Of a DNA stretch of 64,000 bases, positions 10,501-22,570 are shown piece by piece. This DNA comes from Oscarella lobularis (taxonomy: Eukaryota > Porifera > Homoscleromorpha > Homosclerophorida > Oscarellidae). The stretch is from the NCBI RefSeq assembly GCF_947507565.1, contig NC_089188.1:1-64000 (forward strand). The letters run 5' to 3'. Under the pieces are notes generated by a model. The model was given only the letters and a program-made list of their open reading frames with translations. It did no database searches and was not told where the DNA came from. The position numbers were made by a program, and so were the translations under genes. Position 1 is the first letter of the stretch. Every line of letters starts with the position of its first letter.

Positions 10501-10555
10501 ACTTATCTTTCTCCTCATCCCCACACTTTTCTTTCTGCTCATTTCAACACTTTTC
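10501..10555. other. Leader between 154-bp array and TTCGAA array
   Basis: This T/C-rich spacer (TTTCTCCTCATCCCCACACT) is almost identical to 12706-12764, which lies in the same position relative to the second pair of arrays. It marks duplication of a 154-bp-array/TTCGAA-array module. Confidence 0.7.
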
Positions 10556-11150
10556 TCGAACGTTCGAACGAGGATTCGAACGGGGAATTGAACGTTCGAA
10601 CGAGGATTCGAACGTTCGAACGTGGAATGGGGGTTCAAACGTTCTAACGGAGGGTTCGAACGTTCGAATAGGGGTTCGAACGTTCGAATGGGGGTTCGAA
10701 CGTTCGGACAGGGGGTTCGAACGTTCGAATGGGGGTTCTAACGTTCGAACGGAGGGTTCGAACGTTCGAACGGAGGGTCCGAACGTTCGAACGAGGGGTT
10801 CGAAAGTTCGAATAGGGGTTTGAACGTTCGAATGGGGTTCGAACGTTCGAATAAGGGTTCGAACGGAAGGTTCGAACGTTCGAATGGGGGTTCGAACGTT
10901 CGAACGTGGGTTCGAACGTTCGAATGGGGGTTCGAACGTTCGAACGGAGTTCAAACGTTCGAACGGGGGTTTGAACGTTCGAACGGAGGTTCGAACGTTC
11001 GAATAGGGGTTCGAACGTTCGAATGGGGGTTCGAACGTTCGAATGGGAGGTTCGAACGTCCGAACGGGGTTCGAACGTTTGAATAGGGGTTTGAACGTTC
11101 GAACGTTCGAATGGGGGTTCGAACGTTCAAACGGGGGGTTCGAAAGTTCG
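10556..11150. repeat. TTCGAACGTTCGAA palindromic minisatellite, array 1
   Basis: Units of about 20-23 bp consist of the perfect 14-bp palindrome TTCGAACGTTCGAA plus a short G-rich spacer (GGGGG, GGAGGG). Both strands are largely free of stops in several frames, giving apparent ORFs that I regard as repeat artefacts. Confidence 0.97.
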
Positions 11151-11155
11151 AATGC

Positions 11156-11412
11156 ATGACAAATTGTCCCAGGACAAATTGTCCTGGGGACAAATTCTCC
11201 CAGGACAAATTGTCCCCAGGACAAATTGTCCCAGGACAAATTGTCCCAGGATAAATTGTCCCTAGGACAAATTGTCCCCAGGACAAATTGTCCAAGGAGA
11301 AATTGTCCCCAGGACAAATTGTCCCAGGACAAATTGTCCCCAGGACAAATTGATCACAGGACAAATTGTCCCCAGGACAAATTGTCCCCAGGACAAATTG
11401 TCCCCAGGACAA
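11156..11412. repeat. GGACAAATTGTCC junction minisatellite 1
   Basis: Units of 15-16 bp, CAGGACAAATTGTCCC, lie exactly between the TTCGAA array and the next 154-bp array. Confidence 0.97.
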
Positions 11413-12705
11413 CCTTCCTTCCCACTCGTGTCCCCCTTGCTCGTATCCTTCTTCCTTACACTCTTACACATCTAAAAAAACGAATTAGAGACTCCTCAAT
11501 AACTTAAATTCTACCTACATCACATACCTTTGCTCCCTAGATAGTCGTCCTTCCTTCTGATTGTTTTTCCTTCTTTCTCATTCGCGTTCCTTGCTTGTAT
11601 CCTTCCTCCTTACACTCTGACACATTTAAAAAACAAATTAGAGACTCCTCAATAACTAAAACTCTACCTACATCACATACCTTTGATCTTTGATAGTCGT
11701 CCTTCATCCTGATTGTTTTTCCCTCCTTCTCATTCGCGTCCCTTGCTTGTATCCTTCCTTCTTACACTCTTACACATCTAAAAAAAAAATTTAGAGACTC
11801 CTCAATAACTAAAACTCTACCTACATCACATACCTTTGATCATTTGATAGTCGTCCTTCATCCTGATTGTTTTTTCCTCCTTCCTATTCGCGTCCCTTGC
11901 TTGTATCCTTGTTCCTTACACTCTTACACATCTAAAGAAACAAATTAGGGACTCCTAAATAACTAAAATTCTACCTACATCACACATACCTTTGATCCTT
12001 TGATAGTCGTCCTTCACCCTGATTGTTTTTCCTTCCTTCCTATTCGCGTCCCTTGCTCGTATCCTTGTTCCTTAAACTCTTACATATCTAAAGAAACGAA
12101 TTAGGGACTCCTCAATTGCTCAAAATCTACCTACATCACACACCTTTGATCCCTAGATAGTCGTCCTTCCTCCTGATCCCTTTTCCGTCCTTCCCACTCG
12201 CGTCCCTTGCTTGTATCCTTCTTCCTTAAACTCTTACACATCTAAAAAAACGAATTAGAGACTCCTCAATAACTTAAATTCTACCTACATCACACACCTT
12301 TGCTCCCTAGATAGTCGTCCTTCCTCCTGAGAACTTTTCCGTCCTTCCCACTCGCGTCCCTTGCTGGTATCCTTCTTCCTTAAACTCTTACACATCTAAA
12401 AAACGAATTAGAGACTCCTCAATAACTTAAATTCTACCTACATCACACACCTTTGATCCCTAGATAGTCGTCCTTCCTCCTAAGAACTTTTCCGTCCTTC
12501 CCACTCGCGTCCCTTGTTCATATCCTTCTTCCTTACAGTCTTCCACATATTCCAGAAAACGAATTAGAAACTCCTTAATTACTAAAACTCTACCTCCATC
12601 ACATGCCGTCGATCCCTTGATATTCCTCCTTCTCCTTGCTCGCTTGTTCCTCTTCTCCCTCGCGTCCCTTGGTCTTGTCCTCGTTTCTCCCATTCCTATG
12701 TAAAC
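11413..12705 (-). repeat. 154-bp exon-intron satellite, array 2 (about 8 units)
   Basis: Same unit and orientation as array 1, more diverged. One unit near 11628 has lost the AG acceptor. The terminal variant exon (about 12607-12699) again has a GC at the donor position. Confidence 0.92.
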
Positions 12706-13262
12706 GCACTTATCTTTCTCCTCATCCCCACACTTTTCTTTCTGCTCATTTCAACACTTCTCTCGAACGTTCGAACGAGGATTCGAAAAGGGAATTGAAC
12801 GTTCGAACGAGGATTCGAACGTTCGAACGTGGAATGAAGCATCGAACGTTCGAACGAGGTGTTCGAACGTATGAATAGGGGTTCGAACGTTTGAATGGGG
12901 GTTCGAACGTTCGAACAGAAGGGTTCGAAAGTTCGAATGGGGGTTCGAACGTTCTAACATAGGGTTCGAACGTTCGAACAGGGGGTTCGAACGTTCGAAT
13001 GGAGTTCGAACGTTCTAACAAGGGGTTCGAACGTTCGAATGGGGGTTCAAACGTTCGAATGGGAGGTTCGAACTTTTGAACGAGGTTCGAACGTTCGAAC
13101 GGTATTTGGAACGTTCGAACAGGGGTTCGATAGTTCGAATGGGGGTTCGAACGTTTGAATGGGAGGTTCGAACGTCCGAATAGGGGTTCGAACGTTCGAA
13201 CGGGGGGTTCGAACGTTCAAATAGGGGTTCGAACGTTCGAACGGCGGGTTCGAAACTTCGAA
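12706..13262. repeat. Leader plus TTCGAACGTTCGAA array 2
   Basis: The leader (12706-12764) matches 10501-10555 and is followed by a diverged array of the same palindromic unit. Confidence 0.95.
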
Positions 13263-13358
13263 TGCATGAAAAATTGTCCCAGGACAAATTGTCCCCCAGG
13301 ACCAATTGTCCCAGGACAAATTGTCCCAGGACAAATTGTCACCAGGACAAATTGTCGC
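13263..13358. repeat. GGACAAATTGTCC junction minisatellite 2
   Basis: Six or seven units lie between the TTCGAA array and the family-F module that starts at about 13359. Confidence 0.95.
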
Positions 13359-14380
13359 CAAATTCCAAACCACAATGCTCTACGATGAAGGGAAAGACTT
13401 CTACGAGACGTTCGAAACGAGTCCGAAACGCAACAGTTGGATTTAGCGAAATTTTGACCAAATTTCGATCGCACGCGAAAAAAACCTTTTCGTGCCTTTC
13501 AGCCATCCCAAATCCTCCTCAAAAAACCAAAAAAACGGCAGCAGAAGCGACTGCACGGCGCAGAAAATCGAAGGACAAAAATCGATTTTCCAATTCGCGA
13601 CTCGTTTCGCGAAAAAGCGCACAACTCTGCAAGGAGACGTCGCACGAGCACCGCACCGGTGCCATTCGATTCGTCGTGGTCTCACAAATAAAACCTGGTA
13701 CAACGTTCACCACTTTTCGCCAATTTTTGACATAAAATTAAGCGAAACAAACAATACGCCTACGCGCGTACACAGTAAACGACACAACCTTAACCGTGCC
13801 GCCACTCCGCGACGCCGCGTCGTACGACGATAAGCGGCACGTCGATCGAGAGGGCATATGGTGCAGTTTACAAATTGCCGCCACTCGACGGCATCCGAGT
13901 AGCCGTTTGCCGTAGAGCACGTGCGAAAGAAAGGGAACACGCCCCCTTTCACGGACACATTAATTCGGCGAAAACGACTCCGAAAGCGACGCTTTGCGTC
14001 GCAAAACGTTCTAAACCGTCTCGAATCCTTCGTATCGAAGCCATTCGAAACGAAAAATTCACTATTCGAAGCTCGCGCAACCACTTGGCGACGCGACGCG
14101 TTCGTACGCGCGCTCCGCGGGCGACAAACGCTCTAAAACTGATTGGCAACTATCTACTACTTACCTTTTGACGTCGCTCGGACCTTCGCATCGTCGAAAA
14201 CGAGCCAGAAACAGTGTTTCTTCGAAACGAGACGCGCGCGCTAACATACGCACGTGACCTCACAGGTTTAACATGTTGACGTCATAAATAAACTATTAAC
14301 AATCGGGGTTTCACATTGCTACGCCTATAGAATGGCACGGAAACACGTACAGAGCGGTTTCGCGAAGATTGGACGAGGGA
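13359..14380 (-). pseudogene. Family-F copy F2: promoter, first exon and truncated intron
   Basis: On the minus strand the promoter pair TGACGTCA (14277-14284) and CACGTGAC (14251-14258) leads to ATG at 14247 and an 83-nt exon ending at 14165 (MLARASRFEETLF ... EGPSDVK) before GTAAGT. Its 3' half aligns with F1 exon 1 (shared GAGCGACGTCAAA then donor). The remaining ~800 bp resembles intron 1 of F1 and F3, CpG-rich with many TCGA words, then is cut off by the GGACAAATTGTCC array, so no second exon is present. The segment 13662-14365 is nearly identical to F4 (63199-63900). This is a first-exon fragment, not a complete gene. The protein is not recognised. Confidence 0.5.
14251..14284 (-). promoter_or_regulatory. 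Family-F promoter pair in F2
   Basis: TGACGTCA and CACGTGAC are separated by 18 bp, 4 bp upstream of the ATG at 14247, as in F1, F3 and F4. Confidence 0.55.
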
Positions 14381-14812
14381 CAAACAGTCCCAGAACAAAT
14401 TGTCCAAGGACAAATTGTCCCCAGGACAAATTGTCAAGGAAAAATTGTTCCAGGACAAATTGTCCTAGGAAAAATTCTCCCAGGACAAATTCTCCCAGGA
14501 CAAATTGTCCTAGGACAAATTGTCCCAGGACAAATTGTTCCAAAACAAATTGTCCCCAGGACAAATTGTCCCCAGGAGAAATTCTCCCAGGACAAATTGT
14601 CCCCACGACAAATTGTCCCAGGACAAATTGTCCCCAGGACAAATTGTCCCAGGACAAATTGTTCAAGGACAAACTGTCCCCAGGACAAATTGTGCCCGGA
14701 CAAATTGTCCCAGGACAAATTGTTCAAGGACAAACTGTCCCCAGGACAAATTGTCCCAAGACAAATTGTCCCAGGACAATTTGTCCTGGGGACAAATTGT
14801 ACCCAGGACAAA
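14381..14812. repeat. GGACAAATTGTCC junction minisatellite 3
   Basis: About 28 units lie between module F2 and the AGAATT array. The last units switch orientation (GGACAATTTGTCCTGGGGAC). Confidence 0.96.
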
Positions 14813-16095
14813 TTCTGAATAAATGCAGAATTAATTGCAGAATTAATTCTGAATTAATGCAGAATAAATGCGGAATTTATTCTGAATTAATGAAGAATTT
14901 ATTCCTAATAAATGTAAAATTTATTCTGAATTAAAGCAGAATTTTTTCTGAATTAATGCCGAATTTATTCTGCATTAATCTAGAATAATTTCTGCATTAA
15001 TGCAGAATTTATTCAGAATTAATTCAGAATTTATTCTGAATTAATGCAGAATTTATTCTGAATTAATTTAGAATTTATTCTGAATTAATGCAGAATTTAT
15101 TCGGAACTAATGCCGAATTTATTCTGAATAAATGCGGAATTTAAACTAAATGAATGCAGAATTTATTCTGAATTAATGCAGAATTTATTCTCAGTTAATG
15201 CAGAATTTATTCTGAATAAATGCAGAAGTTATTCTGAATTTATTCTGAATTAATGCAGAATTTATTCTGAACTAATGCAGAATTTATTCTGAATTAATAC
15301 AAAATTAATTCTCAATAAATGCAGAATCAATTCTGAATTAATGCAGAATTAATTCAGAATTTATTCTGAATTAATGCAGAATTTATTCTGAATTAATGCA
15401 GAACTTATTCTGAATAAAAGCAGAATTTATTCTGAATTAATGCAGAATTTATTCGGAACTAATGCCGAATTTATTCTGAGTAAATGCGGAAATTATTCTG
15501 AATTAATGCAGAATTTATTCTGAATTAATGCAGAACTTATTCTGAATTAATGCAGAATTTATTCTGAATAAATCTAGCATTTATTTTGAATTAATTCAGA
15601 ATTAATTCTGAATTAATGCCGAATTTATTCTGAATTGATGCAGAAATTATTCAAAATAAATGCAGAATTTATTCTGAATTAATCTAGCATTTATTTTGAA
15701 TTAATTCAGAATTAATTCTGAATTAATGCAGAATTTATTCTGAATTGATGCAGAAATTATTCAAAATAAATGCAGAATTTATTCTGAATTAATTCAGAAT
15801 TTATTCCAAATAAATTCAGAATTTATTCTGAATTAATTCAGAATTTATTCTGAATTAATGCAGAATTTATTCTGAATTAATGCAGAATTAATTCTGAAAT
15901 AATGCAGAATTTATTCTGGATTAATGCAGAATTTATTCTGAATTAATGCAGAAATTATTATAGATTAATGCAGAATTTATTCTGAATTAATGCAGAATTT
16001 ATCCTCAATTAATGCAGAATTAATTCTGAATTAATGCAGAATAAATGCGGAATTTATTCTGCATTATTGCAGAATTTATTCTAAATTAATTTTGA
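14813..16095. repeat. AGAATT 22-bp AT-rich array 1
   Basis: The unit is TGCAGAATTTATTCTGAATTAA with many variants. AGAATTAATTCT and AGAATTTATTCT words make it rich in short inverted repeats. Confidence 0.96.
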
Positions 16096-16298
16096 ATTTC
16101 CAGGACAAATTGTGTCAGGACAAATTGTCCCGAGGACAACTTGTCCCCAGGACAAATTGTCCCAGGACAAATTGTCCCCAGGACAAATTGTCCCAGGACA
16201 TATTGTCCCCAGGACAAATTGTCCCCAGGACAAATTGTGCCAGGACAATTTGTCCCCAGGACAAATTGTCCCAGGACAAATTGTCCCCGAAAAAATTC
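16096..16298. repeat. GGACAAATTGTCC junction minisatellite 4
   Basis: This array separates the AGAATT array from the 50-bp array. Confidence 0.96.
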
Positions 16299-16592
16299 TC
16301 ATAAAATTACAGCGAAATTAAAGGGGGTTAGCCAACGGGTCTCCCCTGTAATAAACTACAGCGAAATTACAGGGGGCTAGCCAACGGGTATCTCTTGTAA
16401 TAAATTACAGCGAAATTACAGGGGGTTAGCCAACGGTTCTCTCCTCTAATAAATTACAGCGAAATTACAGGGGGTTAGCCAACGGGTCTCTCCTGTAATA
16501 AACTACAGCGAAATTACAGGGGGCTAGCCAAGGGGTCTCTTGTAATAAATTACAGCGAAATTACAGGGGCTAGCCAACGGGTCTCTCATAAT
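16299..16592. repeat. 50-bp repeat, short array
   Basis: The unit is built from CGGGTCTCTCCTGTAATAAA, TTACAGCGAAATTACAGGGG and GTTAGCCAA. It contains the inverted pair CTGTAAT...ATTACAG. About six units are present. Confidence 0.95.
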
Positions 16593-16962
16593 AAATGAAA
16601 TTGAATGAAAACGAAAACATGTGAATTCAAATAAAAGCCTGTGCATTAAAATGAAAGCGTGTGCATTCATATGAAAGACTGTGCATTCAAATGAAAGCCT
16701 GTGCATTCAAATGAAAGCTTGTGCATTCAAAAGAAATCCTGTGCATTCAAATGAAAGCCTGTGCATTCAAATGAAAGCCTGTGCATTCAATTGAGAGCCT
16801 GTACACTCAAATGAAAGCCTGTGTATTCAAATGAAAGCCTCTGCATTCAATTGAGACCCGGTGCACTTACTTGAGGCAATGTGGATTCAAATGAAAACAT
16901 GTGCATTCAAATAAAAGCCTGTGCATTCAAATGAAAACATGTGCATTCAAATTCAAATTTCC
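16593..16962. repeat. 20-bp AAATGAAAGCCTGTGCATTC array 1
   Basis: About 18 copies are present, with degenerate members such as TTGAGAGCCTGTACACTC. The same unit recurs at 48209-48690. Confidence 0.95.
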
Positions 16963-19303
16963 TCAAAGTGTTTTCTGTTGTAGGTACTCAATGTGTTTTC
17001 TGTTGTAGGTACTCAATATGTTTTCTGTTTTAGGTACTCAATATGTTTTCTGTTGTAGGTACTCAATGTGTTTTCTGTTGAAGGTACTCAATGTGTTTTC
17101 TATTGTAGGTACTCAATGTGTTTTCTGTTGAAGGTACTGAATGTGTTTTCTGTTCTAGGTACTCAATGTGTTTTCTGTTGAAGGTACTGAATGTGTTTTC
17201 TGTTGAAGGTACTGAATGTGTTTTCTGTTGTAGGTACTCAATATGTTTTCTGTTTTAGGTACTGAATGTGTTTTCTGTTGTAGGTACTCAATATGTTTTC
17301 TGTTGTAGGTACTCAATATGTTTTCTGTTGTAGGTACTCAATGTGTTTTCTGTTGAAGGTACTCAATGTGTTTTCTGTTGAAGGTACTCAATGTGTTTTC
17401 TGTTGTAGGTACTCAATGTGATTTCTGTTGTAGGTACTCAATATGTTTTCTGTTGAAGGTACTCAATGTGTTTTCTGTTGTAGGTACTCAATATGTTTTC
17501 TGTTGTAGGTACTCAATATGTTTTCTGTTGAAGGTACTCAATGTGTTTTCTGTTGTAGGTACTCAATGTGTTTTCTGTTGAAGGTACTCAATATGTTTTC
17601 TGTTGTAGGTACTCAATATGTTTTCTGTTGAAGGTACTCAATGTGTTTTCTGTTTTAGGTACTCAATGTGTTTTCTGTTGTAGGTACTCAATGTGTTTTC
17701 TGTTGTAGGTACTCAATATGTTTTCTGTTGTAGGTACTCAATATGTTTTCTGTTGTAGGTACTCAATGTGTTTTCTGTTGTAGGTACTCAATATGATTTC
17801 TGTTGAAGGTACTCAATGTGTTTTCTGTTTTAGGTACTCAATGTGTTTTCTGTTGTAGGTACTCAATGTGTTTTCTGTTCTAGGTACTCAATATGTTTTC
17901 TGTTGTAGGTACTCAATATGTTTTCTGTTTTAGGTACTCAATATGTTTTCTGTTTTAGGTACTGAATGTGTTTTCTGTTGTAGGTACTCAATATGTTTTC
18001 TGTTTTAGGTACTCAATTTGTTTTCTGTTGTAGGTACTCAATGTGTTTTCTGTTGTAGGTACTCAATGTCTTTTCTGTTGTAGGTACTCAATATGTTTTC
18101 TGTTGAAGGTACTGAATGTGTTTTCTGTTGTAGGTACTCAATGTGTTTTCTGTTTTAGGTACTCAATATGTTTTCTGTTTTAGGTACTGAATGTGTTTTC
18201 TGTTGTAGGTATCCAATATGTTTTCTGTTGTAGGTACTCAATATGTTTTCTGTTTTAGGTACTCAATATGTTTTCAGTTTTAGGTACTCAATTTGTTTTC
18301 TGTTGTAGGTACTCAATGTGTTTTCTGTTGTAGGTACTCAATTAGTTTTCTGTTTTAGGTACTCAATTTGTTTTCTGTTGTAGGTACTCAATGTGTTTTC
18401 TGTTGTAGGTACTCACTGTGTTTTCTGTTGAAGGTACTGAATGTGTTTTCTGTTGTAGGTACTGAATGTGTTTTCTGTTGTAGGTACTGAATGTGTTTTC
18501 TGTTGTAGGTACTGAATGTGTTTTTTGTTGTAGGTACTGAATGTGTTTTCTGTTGTAGGTACTCAATGTGTTTTCTGTTGTAGGTACTCAATATGTTTTC
18601 TGTTGTAGGTACTCAATATGTATTCTGTTGAAGGTACTGAACGTGTTTAATGTTGAAGGTACTGAATGTGTTTTCTGTTGTAGGTACTCAATGTGTTTTC
18701 TGTTATAAGGTACTCAATATCTTTTCTGTTGTAGGTACTCACTGTGTTTTCTGTTGAAGGTACTGAATGTGTTTTCTGTTGTAGGTACTCAATGTGTTTT
18801 CTGTTGTAGGTACTCAATGTGTTTTCTGTTGTAGGTACTCAATGTGTTTTCTGTTGTAGGTACTCAATGTGTTTTCTGTTGTAGGTACTCAATATGTTTT
18901 CTGTTTTAGGTACTCAATATGTTTTCTGTTTTAGGTACTCAATATGTTTTCTGTTTTAGGTACTCAATGTGTTTTCTGTTGTAGGTACTCAATATGTTTT
19001 CTGTTGAAGGTACTGAATGTGTTTTCTGTTGTAGGTACTCAATGTGTTTTCTGTTGTAGGTACTCAATGTGTTTTCTGTTGTAGGTACTCAATATGTTTT
19101 CTGTTGAAGGTACTCAATGTGTTTTCTGTTTTAGGTACTCAATATGTTTTCTGTTGTAGGTACTCAATGTGTTTTCTGTTGTAGGTACTCACTGTGTTTT
19201 CTGTTGAAGGTACTCAATGTGTTTTCTGTTGTAGGTACTGAATGTGTTTTCTGTTGTAGGTACTCAATGTGTTTTCTGTTGAAGGTACTCAATGTGTTTT
19301 CTG
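16963..19303. repeat. 25-bp splice-site-like minisatellite, about 93 copies
   Basis: The unit is TGTTTTCTGTTGTAG followed by GTACTCAATG. Every copy places a T-rich tract and AG directly against GTACT, that is, a 3' splice acceptor abutting a 5' donor with no exon between. Variants change the base before AG (GTAG, TTAG, GAAG, CTAG) but rarely the AGGTACT core. Confidence 0.97.
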
Positions 19304-19395
19304 TTCAGAATAAATGCAGCATTATTCAGAATAAATGCAGCATTTTGTCAGAATAATTGCAGCATTTATTCTGAATAAATGTAGCATTTATTCAG
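19304..19395. repeat. AGAATT-type spacer
   Basis: Four or five GAATAAATGCAGCATT units link the 25-bp array to the purine array. Confidence 0.9.
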
Positions 19396-22300
19396 AAGAA
19401 GGCAAAAGGCAAAGGGAGAAGGCAAAAGGCAAAGGGAGAAGGCAAAAGGCAAAGGGAAAAGGCAAAAGACAAAGGGAAAAGGCAAAAGGCAAAAGGGAAA
19501 AGGCAAAAGGCAAAAGGGAGAAGGCAAAAGGCAAAAGGGAGAAGGCAAAAGGCAAAAGGGAGAAGGCAAAAGGCAAAAGGGAGAAGGCAAAAAGGCAAAG
19601 GGAGAAGGCAAAAGGCAAAAGGGAGAAGGCAAAAGGAAAGGGAGAAGGCAAAAGGAAAGGGAGAAGGCAAAAGGCAAAGGGAAAAGGCAAAAGGCAAAGG
19701 GAGAAGGCAAAAGGAAAGGGAGAAGGCAAAAGGCAAAAGGGAGAAGGCAAAAGGCAAAGGGAAAAGGCAAAAGGCAAAAGGGAAAAGGCAAAAGGCAAAA
19801 GGGAGAAGGCAAAAGGAAAGGGAGAAGGCAAAAGGAAAGGGAGAAGGCAAAAGGCAAAGGGAAAAGGCAAAAGGCAAAGGGAAAAGGCAAAAGGCAAAAG
19901 GGAGAAGGCAAAAGGAAAGGGAGAAGGCAAAAGGAAAGGGAGAAGGCAAAAGGCAAAAGGGAGAAGGCAAAAGGCAAAAGGGAGAAGGCAAAAGGCAAAG
20001 GGAAAAGGCAAAAGGCAAAGGGAAAAGGCAAAAGGCAAAAGGGAAAAGGCAAAAGGCAAAAGGGAAAAGGCAAAAGGCAAAAGGGAAAAGGCAAAAGGCA
20101 AAGGGAGAAGGCAAAAGGCAAAGGGAAAAGGCAAAAGGCAAAGGGAAAAGGCAAAAGGCAAAAGGGAGAAGGCAAAAGGCAAAAGGGAGAAGGCAAAAGG
20201 CAAAAGGGAGAAGGCAAAAGGCAAAGGGAAAAGGCAAAAGGCAAAGGGAACAGGCAAAAGGCAAAAGGGAAAAGGCAAAAGGCAAAAGGGAGAAGGCAAA
20301 AGGAAAGGGAGAAGGCAAAAGGCAAAAGGGAGAAGGCAAAAGGCAAAGGGAAAAGGCAAAAGGCAAAGGGAAAAGGCAAAAGGCAAAGGGAAAAGGCAAA
20401 AGGCAAAAGGGAAAAGGCAAAAGGCAAAAGGGAAAAGGCAAAAGGCAAAAGGGAGAAGGCAAAAGGCAAAGGGAGAAGGCAAAAGGCAAAGGGAAAAGGC
20501 AAAAGGCAAAGGGAAAAGGCAAAAGGCAAAAGGGAAAAGGCAAAAGGCAAAAGGGAGAAGGCAAAAGGAAAGGGAGAAGGCAAAAGGAAAGGGAGAAGGC
20601 AAAAGGCAAAGGGAAAAGGCAAAAGGCAAAGGGAAAAGGCAAAAGGCAAAAGGGAGAAGGCAAAAGGCAAAAGGGAGAAGGCAAAAGGCAAAGGGAGAAG
20701 GCAAAAGGCAAAGGGAAAAGGCAAAAGGCAAAGGGAAAAGGCAAAAGGCAAAAGGGAAAAGGCAAAAGGCAAAAGGGAGAAGGCAAAAGGAAAGGGAGAA
20801 GGCAAAAGGAAAGGGAGAAGGCAAAAGGCAAAAGGGAGAAGGCAAAAGGCAAAAGGGAGAAGGCAAAAGGCAAAGGGAGAAGGCAAAAGGCAAAAGAGAG
20901 AAGGCAAAAGGCAAAAGGGAGAAGGCAAAAGGCAAAGGGAGAAGGCAAAAGGCAAAGGAGAAGGCAAAAGGCAAAGGGAAAAGGCAAAAGGCAAAGGGAG
21001 AAGGTAAAAGGCAAAGGGAGAAAGCAAAAGGCAAAGGGAGAAGGCAAAAGGCAAAAGGGAGAAGGCAAAAGGCAAAAGGGAGAAGGCAAAAGGCAAAGGG
21101 AAAAGGCAAAAGGCAAAGGGAAAAGGCAAAAGGCAAAAGGGAAAAGGCAAAAGGCAAAAGGGAAAAGGCAAAAGGCAAAAGGGAAAAGGCAAAAGGCAAA
21201 GGGAGAAGGCAAAAGGCAAAGGGAAAAGGCAAAAGGCAAAGGGAAAAGGCAAAAGGCAAAAGGGAGAAGGCAAAAGGCAAAAGGGAGAAGGCAAAAGGCA
21301 AAAGGGAGAAGGCAAAAGGCAAAGGGAAAAGGCAAAAGGCAAAGGGAACAGGCAAAAGGCAAAAGGGAAAAGGCAAAAGGCAAAAGGGAGAAGGCAAAAG
21401 GAGAGGGAGAAGGCAAAAGGCAAAAGGGAGAAGGCAAAAGGCAAAGGGAAAAGGCAAAAGGCAAAGGGAAAAGGCAAAAGGCAAAGGGAAAAGGCAAAAG
21501 GCAAAAGGGAAAAGGCAAAAGGCAAAAGGGAAAAGGCAAAAGGCAAAAGGGAGAAGGCAAAAGGCAAAAGGGAGAAGGCAAAAGGCAAAGGGAGAAGGCA
21601 AAAGGCAAAGGGAAAAGGCAAAAGGCAAAGGGAAAAGGCAAAAGGCAAAAGGGAAAAGGCAAAAGGCAAAAGGGAGAAGGCAAAAGGAAAGGGAGAAGGC
21701 AAAAGGAAAGGGAGAAGGCAAAAGGCAAAGGGAAAAGGCAAAAGGCAAAGGGAAAAGGCAAAAGGCAAAAGGGAGAAGGCAAAAGGCAAAAGGGAGAAGG
21801 CAAAAGGCAAAGGGAGAAGGCAAAAGGCAAAGGGAAAAGGCAAAAGGCAAAGGGAAAAGGCAAAAGGCAAAAGGGAAAAGGCAAAAGGCAAAAGGGAGAA
21901 GGCAAAAGGAAAGGGAGAAGGCAAAAGGAAAGGGAGAAGGCAAAAGGCAAAAGGGAGAAGGCAAAAGGCAAAAGGGAGAAGGCAAAAGGCAAAGGGAGAA
22001 GGCAAAAGGCAAAAGAGAGAAGGCAAAAGGCAAAAGGGAGAAGGCAAAAGGCAAAGGGAGAAGGCAAAAGGCAAAGGAGAAGGCAAAAGGCAAAGGGAGA
22101 AGGCAAAAGGCAAAGGGAGAAGGAAAAGGCAAAGGGAGAAGGCAAAAGGCAAAGGGAGAAGGCAAAAGGCAAAGGGAGAAGGAAAAAGGCAAAGGGAGAA
22201 GGCAAAAGGCAAAGGGAGAAGGAAAAAGGCAAAGGGAGAAGGCAAAACGAAAAGGGAGAAGGCAAAAGGCAAAGGGAGAAGGCAAAACGCAAAGGGAGAA

Positions 22301-22424
22301 GGCAAAAGGCAAAGGGAGAAAGCAAAAGGCAAAGGCCGAAGGCAAAAGGCAAAGGGAGAAGGAAAAAGGCAAAAGGGAGAAGGCAAAAGGCAAAAGGGAG
22401 AAAGAAAAAGGCATAGGAGAAGGA
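19396..22424. repeat. AAAGGC polypurine array (3 kb)
   Basis: Units of 20-21 bp (GGGAGAAGGCAAAAGGCAAA and GGGAAAAGGCAAAAGGCAAA) have almost no pyrimidine except one C per half unit. A marker variant GGGAACAGG occurs at about 20246 and 21344, so a block of about 1.1 kb is duplicated. Neither strand has stops in several frames, giving >1000-codon ORFs (KAKGKGKRQREKA on plus; LPFAFSLCLLP on minus) that are repeat artefacts. Confidence 0.97.
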
Positions 22425-22570
22425 CAAATTGTCCCCAGGACAAATTGTCCCAGGACAAAATGTCCCCAGGAAAAATTCTCCCCAAGACAAATTGTCCCAG
22501 GACAAATTGTCCCAGGACAATTTGTCCCAAGACAATTTGTCCTGGGGACAAATTGTCCCCAGGACAAATT
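22425..22570. repeat. GGACAAATTGTCC junction minisatellite 5
   Basis: This array lies between the purine array and the AGAATT array; its last units are inverted. It is nearly identical to 45573-45750. Confidence 0.96.
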
